Part shown: positions 59,853 through 64,000 of the stretch, piece after piece
How the letters are laid out: each line of letters opens with the position of its first letter
How positions within the stretch are numbered: the stretch's first letter is position 1
From: CALMEC01 sp963706315
GTDB lineage: Bacteria > Actinomycetota > Thermoleophilia > Miltoncostaeales > Miltoncostaeaceae
NCBI GenBank assembly: GCA_963706315.1
Contig: CAVPMA010000005.1
Coordinates: 1 to 64,000 of the forward strand
DNA: 64,000 nt
Direction of reading: 5' to 3'
Position numbers and translations under genes: made by a program
The notes under the pieces: model-generated
Databases searched by the model: none
What the model saw: only the letters and a program-made list of their open reading frames with translations
Told to the model about the DNA's origin: nothing

Positions 59853-60761
59853 ATGCCCAGGAAGCGTGAACTTGTCGTCGCCGCTGAGCGACTGGCCCAA
59901 CTCGAGGCCGAGCTGCTGGACAGCGTTCAGAAGCACGACCTCGCCGCGGACGGCAACGAACGGTCGGATGGGCACCATCACCCGGCCGAAGCCGCCAGCG
60001 ACGCCGAGATGCGTGAGCACGACCTGCGCCTACAGGGACGGCTGAGAGAGCGAATGGATCAGATCGACCGGGCGCGCCGGGCGATCGAGAGCGGCACGTA
60101 CGGACGGTGCGTCGAATGCGGCGGACCGATCCCGGAGGGACGGCTCAAGGCGATGCCCGACGCCGAGCGCTGCGTGCCGTGTCAGACGAAGTTCACCGGG
60201 GCCGGTAGCCGGGGGGTGCGGTTCCGTTACTGCCCGGCCTGTGGCGGCCCGCTGGAGGCGACTCCGCCGGTGACGTGCCGCGCGTGCGGCGCGCGTCACT
60301 GGCGCAACGCGAAGCCGTGCGCGGGAGGCCTGGTCGTGCGGGAGGGCCGGCTCCTGCTCGTCCGCCGCGCGATCGATCCGTGGCGCGGCTGCTGGGACAT
60401 CCCGGGCGGCTTCTGCGAGCCCGACGAGCATCCGGCCGATACGGCGGTGCGCGAGGTTCGCGAGGAGGTCGGACTCGACGCACGCGTGACCGGATTGCTC
60501 GGCATGTGGATGGACACATACGGCAGCGGCGACGGCGGAACGGAGCCCGACGCGACGCTCAACTGCTACTACCTCGCGACGGTCGACGACGGCTCACCTG
60601 TCGTCGACCCCCGGGAGGCGACGGAGGCGGCGTGGTTCGCGCCCGACGCGCTGCCGGACGACATCGCCTTCCCCGACCACGCCCGTCAGGTGCTGGAGGT
60701 CTGGCGTGAGACGGTGGGCTCGGACCTCCCCACCAGCACCCCGCCGGTCCGTCCGGCGTAG
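59853..60761 (+). CDS. DksA/TraR zinc-finger and Nudix hydrolase fusion
   Basis: A 302-residue chimera. Residues 1-115 look like DksA/TraR: a coiled-coil start (ELVVAAERLAQLEAELLDSV), helix RERMDQIDRARRAIESGTYG and a zinc finger with C86, C89, C107 and C110. A second zinc ribbon (C127, C130, C142, C145; FRYCPACGGPLE) leads into the Nudix domain: GGLVVREGRLLLVRRAIDPW, then a complete Nudix box, GGFCEPDEHPADTAVREV followed by REEVG. The ribbon plus Nudix is a common free-standing unit, so a GTG near codon 122 could start it separately. The DksA part could bind RNA polymerase; the Nudix substrate is unknown. Confidence 0.85.
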   Translation: MPRKRELVVAAERLAQLEAELLDSVQKHDLAADGNERSDGHHHPAEAASDAEMREHDLRLQGRLRERMDQIDRARRAIESGTYGRCVECGGPIPEGRLKAMPDAERCVPCQTKFTGAGSRGVRFRYCPACGGPLEATPPVTCRACGARHWRNAKPCAGGLVVREGRLLLVRRAIDPWRGCWDIPGGFCEPDEHPADTAVREVREEVGLDARVTGLLGMWMDTYGSGDGGTEPDATLNCYYLATVDDGSPVVDPREATEAAWFAPDALPDDIAFPDHARQVLEVWRETVGSDLPTSTPPVRPA

Positions 60762-61678
60762 GCGTTCTCCGCCGCCGGCGCGCGGAGCGGCCGTGCCGAG
60801 AGCCAGGCAACGGCGACGCCGACGGACCAAAGGAGGCCGGCGACGGTCACGTGGGCCAGGATCACGCGCCATGGCAGATGGTGGCGGTACTGGTATTCGC
60901 CCAGCCCGATCTGGAGCGCGAGCAGCGGGACGAACACGACGGCGAGGCGGAGAGTCATCGGATCCGCCGGGCGCCTGCGCACCAGCCAGACGCCGAGCGC
61001 CGCAGCGAGGATCACGAAGCCGATCACGAAGCGCACGTGCAGGGCGGCGGCGTCGGCCAGGTTCCCGAGTCGGCGGATGACGGCCGGGTCGCCGGAGTGC
61101 GGGCCCGCCGCGGTCACGAGGACGCCCGTCACGAGCACGCCGCCGAGGGCGGCGAGGGCCAGCACGGCGAGACGCCCGCGACCCACGTCGGCGCCGCGGG
61201 TCCGGCCGTTCGCGAAGTCGCGGGCATGCAGCACGAAGACCGTGCCGCTGCCCAGCGCGAGCATCGACAGGAGGAAGTGGCTCGCGACCAGGAGCGGATG
61301 GAGGTCGAACAGCACCGTGACGCCGCCAAGCGGACCCTGAGCGATGCCGGCGACAGCCGGAACGGCCGACCACCGGCGCAGACCCTTCGGGGCACCAGGC
61401 ACGAACCGGACGGCGAGCCAGGCGAGCACGGTCAGCGCCACCACGACGGCAGAGGCGACCCGGTTCGAGTACTCGATCCAGGCGTGCCCGGACATCGGCG
61501 GTACCACCTCGCCGTGGCACCCCGGCCAGTCCGGACAGCCGAGCCCGGAGTCGGTGAGCCGTACCAGCGCGCCGCTCGGGACGATGAACAGCAGACCGGC
61601 GAGCGAGACGGCCGCGAGTCGCAGCACGTTCCTGGGGGAGACGGTCCACCGACCGCGCAATCGTGATCCCCACGCCAT
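60686..61678 (-). CDS. ctaA: Heme A synthase CtaA/Cox15
   Basis: A 330-residue, eight-helix protein that oxidises heme O to heme A for cytochrome c oxidase. The N-terminal loop carries SGALVRLTDSGLGCPDWPGC with the conserved cysteine pair and HAWIEYSNRVASAVV with a heme-ligand His. Later histidines lie in FDLHPLLVASHFLLSMLALG and HHLPWRVILAHVTVAGLLWS. The order matches CtaA in Gram-positives. It overlaps the convergent DksA-Nudix gene by 76 nt. Confidence 0.94.
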   Translation of the reverse strand: MAWGSRLRGRWTVSPRNVLRLAAVSLAGLLFIVPSGALVRLTDSGLGCPDWPGCHGEVVPPMSGHAWIEYSNRVASAVVVALTVLAWLAVRFVPGAPKGLRRWSAVPAVAGIAQGPLGGVTVLFDLHPLLVASHFLLSMLALGSGTVFVLHARDFANGRTRGADVGRGRLAVLALAALGGVLVTGVLVTAAGPHSGDPAVIRRLGNLADAAALHVRFVIGFVILAAALGVWLVRRRPADPMTLRLAVVFVPLLALQIGLGEYQYRHHLPWRVILAHVTVAGLLWSVGVAVAWLSARPLRAPAAENAYAGRTGGVLVGRSEPTVSRQTSST

Positions 61679-61790
61679 TGGGGGATCCTAGAAGCAATCG
61701 GGCGTCCGGACGGCACTCGCGGCCCGGCCGAATGTCACAACCGATCGAAGGGGGGTATCAAGTTCGGGTGACGGTGACTCGATATGGGTG

Positions 61791-61907
61791 ATGCGCCCCG
61801 ACGACCAAGAGGCCCCCATGACCCGCTCGCACGCGTTCCGCAACGCCACAGTCGGCTTCTTCGTGGCGACGCTCGGGTTGCTCGTGCTGCACGCGCTCTT
61901 GGCGTAA
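61791..61907 (+). CDS. Small single-pass membrane protein, 38 aa
   Basis: A short ORF in the ctaA-to-CopCD gap. From ATG 61791 it reads MRPDDQEAPMTRSHAFRNAT, then one hydrophobic helix (VGFFVATLGLLVLHALLA). A second start at ATG 61818 would give 29 residues. It precedes the CopC-CopD gene by 27 nt and could be cotranscribed. No family recognised; short length keeps confidence low. Confidence 0.4.
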   Translation: MRPDDQEAPMTRSHAFRNATVGFFVATLGLLVLHALLA

Positions 61908-61934
61908 GGGCGGGAAGCTGCCACGCTCGCGTCC

Positions 61935-63227
61935 GTGCGTGCGCGGACCTGGCTGGCGGTCATCTGTGCCCTGCTGGCCATTCCGGCGTCGGCGGCGGCG
62001 CACGCGGAGCTCGCGTCCGCCGGACGCACGGATGACGGAACCGTGAGGCTGCTGTTCTCGGCGCCGATCGAGTCGGCCTTCGCCCACGTCGTGGCGACCA
62101 CGCCGGACGGCGCGGAGCCGTCGCAGACGCGTCGGGATCCGGACGACGATCACGCCCTGCTCGCGGACGTGCCCGCCGCGGCCATCGCCCTCGAGTGGCG
62201 GGTCCTGTCGCGCGACGGGCACGTGACGTCGGGCACCTCGCCGCTCGCGAGCTCCGCGACCGTCACGCCCGTCGGCCAGTCGGACGGAGCTCGTGGCGAC
62301 GGGCCGGCGATGATCGCGGGACGCGCCCTGCTGTTCGCTGGCCTCCTGGGCCTCATCGGCATGCTGGCCTTTCGATTCGCCGTCGTCGGGCCCGCGTGGC
62401 GGTCGGGCGGCCCGCGTCCTCCGGGCGCGGGAGACCCCGAGCCCTGGCGGCGGGCGACCGGGGAGTCGATCCGGTCGGCGATGCCGGTCTGGTGGCGCGT
62501 CTGGTGGGTGCTCGTGGCGCTCGCCGCGGCGGGTCTCGTAGTAAGCCTCATCGCCCTGATGCGGCTGCTCGATGCCGGCCCGGGGGACCTGGGGACCCTG
62601 CTGGCCGACACGCGGTGGGGAGCGGCCTGGATCATCCAGGCCGTCGGCGTACTGGCTGCTGCCTGCCTCGCCGCCGCGCTGCTCGCGCGCCGCGATCCGG
62701 CCCTGGCGCCGTCGCCCGCGACCGCGTGGGGGGTGGCGATCGGCGTTCCGCTCGCCGCCGCCGGCATCGCGATCTCGTGGAGTGGGCACGCCGCCTCGGG
62801 CACCGACGCGAATCTCGGCACCGCCATCGACGCGGTTCACCTGCTCGGAAGCGGACTCTGGCTCGGCGGGCTGGCGGCCCTCCTCGCGATCGTGCCGCTC
62901 GCGAGGCGCAAGCTCGACGAGCCGTCCGGGCTGCGTTTGAGCGCCGCGATCGTGGTGCGGTTCTCCGGTGTCGCGATCGCCTGCGTCGGCGTGCTGGTCG
63001 TGACCGGCGTGTACCGGGCACTCGCGGAGCTCCGGTCCTTCTCGGACTTCATCGACACCGGGTACGGTCAGGCCCTCCTCGTCAAGCTCGCGATCTTCGC
63101 GGTGCTCCTGATCGGCGGGGCGTACAACCGGCTGGTGCTCCACCCCCGCCTCGAGCGAGCCGCACTGGGACTCCGGGTCGACGATGGGGGAGCGGCGGAG
63201 CAGGCTCCGGATCAGCGTCGCGGCTGA
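61935..63227 (+). CDS. CopC-CopD fusion protein, second copy, frameshift near its end
   Basis: A GTG start gives a signal peptide, then the CopC part (AAAHAELASAGRTDDGTVRL, with the near-N-terminal His; LSRDGHVTSGTSPL) and a CopD part with seven or so helices (ALLFAGLLGLIGMLAFRFAV, IDAVHLLGSGLWLGGLAALL). The frame as read ends at 63227 after DDGGAAEQAPDQRRG. In the next frame a normal last helix continues: RLRISVAAEIAVACAVIVAV to a stop at 63289-63291. So a single indel near 63190 probably cuts off the last helix. It lies next to ctaA, fitting a role in copper supply for cytochrome oxidase. Confidence 0.82.
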   Translation: MRARTWLAVICALLAIPASAAAHAELASAGRTDDGTVRLLFSAPIESAFAHVVATTPDGAEPSQTRRDPDDDHALLADVPAAAIALEWRVLSRDGHVTSGTSPLASSATVTPVGQSDGARGDGPAMIAGRALLFAGLLGLIGMLAFRFAVVGPAWRSGGPRPPGAGDPEPWRRATGESIRSAMPVWWRVWWVLVALAAAGLVVSLIALMRLLDAGPGDLGTLLADTRWGAAWIIQAVGVLAAACLAAALLARRDPALAPSPATAWGVAIGVPLAAAGIAISWSGHAASGTDANLGTAIDAVHLLGSGLWLGGLAALLAIVPLARRKLDEPSGLRLSAAIVVRFSGVAIACVGVLVVTGVYRALAELRSFSDFIDTGYGQALLVKLAIFAVLLIGGAYNRLVLHPRLERAALGLRVDDGGAAEQAPDQRRG

Positions 63228-63291
63228 GATCGCTGTGGCCTGCGCGGTCATCGTCGCAGTCGCCGTCCTGGTCAGCCTTCCTCCGCCGTAG

Positions 63292-63594
63292 CCGCGGCGC
63301 GCTCGTCGTCCTCTGGCGCTCGCCGGGCTGCCCGCTCGAGGACCTCGTGCGCCCAGCTGGCGCCCCAGCCACATCACGCGTTCCGCGCGCGATGCGGCCA
63401 ATCGGTCGGCGATCGCCGTCGAAGACCGCGACTTGGAACGCGGCGTGCATCGGCATGCAACGATGCCGCCACGTTGCGGTGGGTCGTGAAGCGGCTCATT
63501 TGCAGGGGCATTCCTGCGGGGGAGGGGGTGCCTGGAATGGGGGGGAGGCCCAGCCGAAATCGAGGGACCCGGGGGAGTGCGGGGAGGTCTTCAC
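63292..63594. other. Intergenic region upstream of LysM gene
   Basis: About 300 nt without a supported ORF. It is G-rich toward its end (several G runs from 63515 to 63590) and carries the GGGGAGGT ribosome site at 63581-63588. A long leader before a LysM gene would be a typical place for a c-di-AMP riboswitch, but I do not see the conserved core. Confidence 0.4.
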
Positions 63595-64000
63595 ATGGCC
63601 CTCCCGGTGCCGAACACTGCGGCGATGCTCCGAGGTCCCGCACCCCGAACAGCCGCCGTCATCGTGGTCGCGATCCTGGGATTTCTCGGGATCGCGACGA
63701 CGGCCCTTGGGGCCCTGCGGGTCGTTGTCCAGCCCGGTGAGACCCTGAGCGGCATCGCCGCCCGCCATGGGGTGAGCGTCGCGGCGATCGCGGGGCACAA
63801 CGGCATCCGTGACGCCAACCATGTCGCGGCCGGACGAGTGCTTGAGATTCCCGGCGGCCTTCGTGGCGGCGGCTCCCCGACTGACGGGGGCGCCACGTAC
63901 ACGGTCCGTCCGGGCGACACCCTCAGCGGCATCGCGTCGCGGTTCGGCCTCAGCGTGGGCATGCTGGTTCGCCTGAACGGCTTGAGCAGCGCACATCTGG
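63595..64000 (+). CDS. Secreted LysM-repeat protein, N-terminal part
   Basis: GGGGAGGT lies 6 nt before ATG 63595. After a signal-like segment (TAAVIVVAILGFLGIATTAL) come two LysM domains: RVVVQPGETLSGIAARHGVS through GRVLEIP, and YTVRPGDTLSGIASRFGLSV through LVRLNGLSSAHL, joined by a GGGS-type linker. LysM binds peptidoglycan glycan. The gene runs off the right edge, so a catalytic domain such as a peptidase or lytic transglycosylase may follow outside the window. Confidence 0.88.
   Translation, partial: MALPVPNTAAMLRGPAPRTAAVIVVAILGFLGIATTALGALRVVVQPGETLSGIAARHGVSVAAIAGHNGIRDANHVAAGRVLEIPGGLRGGGSPTDGGATYTVRPGDTLSGIASRFGLSVGMLVRLNGLSSAHL

Noticed and set aside
1..64000. CRISPR arrays, prophage genes, integrase or attachment sites
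   Set aside because: No short regularly spaced repeats and no phage, integrase or plasmid proteins were seen in the window.

Overview
The window is gap-free, very GC-rich bacterial chromosomal DNA with short intergenic spaces, many GTG starts and many 1-8 nt gene overlaps. The gene content (a fused PafB-PafC-type regulator, futalosine-pathway MqnE, a GAF/HisKA_3 kinase with NarL-type regulators, CopC-CopD fusions, a tRNA without encoded CCA) suits a high-GC actinobacterium such as a Thermoleophilia/Solirubrobacter-like lineage, or a high-GC Chloroflexota lineage such as Limnocylindria. The sequence alone does not settle which. I see no phage, insertion sequence, plasmid or CRISPR signal.

Layout. 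0-7 kb: the end of dprA, a fused PafBC-like WYL regulator, a secreted nuclease, a UbiA prenyltransferase and small genes. 7-8 kb: mqnE (menaquinone by the futalosine route). 12.6-8.1 kb (minus strand): CorA, HIT hydrolase, phosphohexomutase, 3Fe-4S ferredoxin, a degenerate ABC ATPase and its permease. 12.7-15.2 kb: two response regulators divergent from a cytosolic histidine kinase, whose gene overlaps trpF-trpB-trpA (15.2-17.9 kb). 19.0 kb: tRNA-Asn. 19.2-24.7 kb: three tandem genes for secreted Ig/FN3-like proteins, two of them recent duplicates and all carrying frameshifts.

24.7-34.2 kb is the most notable region. It encodes a secreted GH114-type polygalactosaminidase, a spherulin-4-type lipoprotein, a PelG-like multi-pass membrane protein, a PelF-type glycosyltransferase, a small coiled-coil protein and a large frameshifted secreted polysaccharide deacetylase resembling Agd3/CE18. 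Together these look like a Pel- or galactosaminogalactan-like cationic exopolysaccharide locus: synthesis and export (PelF/PelG), deacetylation (CE18-like) and trimming (GH114 and spherulin 4). A perfect 8-bp palindrome with a DevR-like core lies upstream of the deacetylase gene.

34.6-48.4 kb holds a methyltransferase, oligoendopeptidase F, cell-wall enzymes (an M23-like protein with an altered zinc motif and a SpoIID-like/NlpC-P60 fusion), small membrane proteins, a PHP phosphoesterase, a SUI1-type factor, a Ppx/GppA phosphatase divergent from an HD-type alarmone-hydrolase-like gene, and RNase D. 48.4-64 kb holds an ABC-F protein, a zinc-finger rhomboid protease with a CopCD-YcnI copper operon, an M42 peptidase, a quinone oxidoreductase, a cell-wall hydrolase, a three-gene ABC exporter, a DksA-Nudix fusion, heme A synthase CtaA, a second CopC-CopD gene and a truncated LysM protein.

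Frameshifts are not spread evenly. They concentrate in the repetitive secreted genes (19-24.6 kb and 31.7-33.9 kb), with one in the second CopD, while the housekeeping genes are intact. Between indels the peptides still read sensibly, which fits local sequence or assembly error at least as well as true gene decay.
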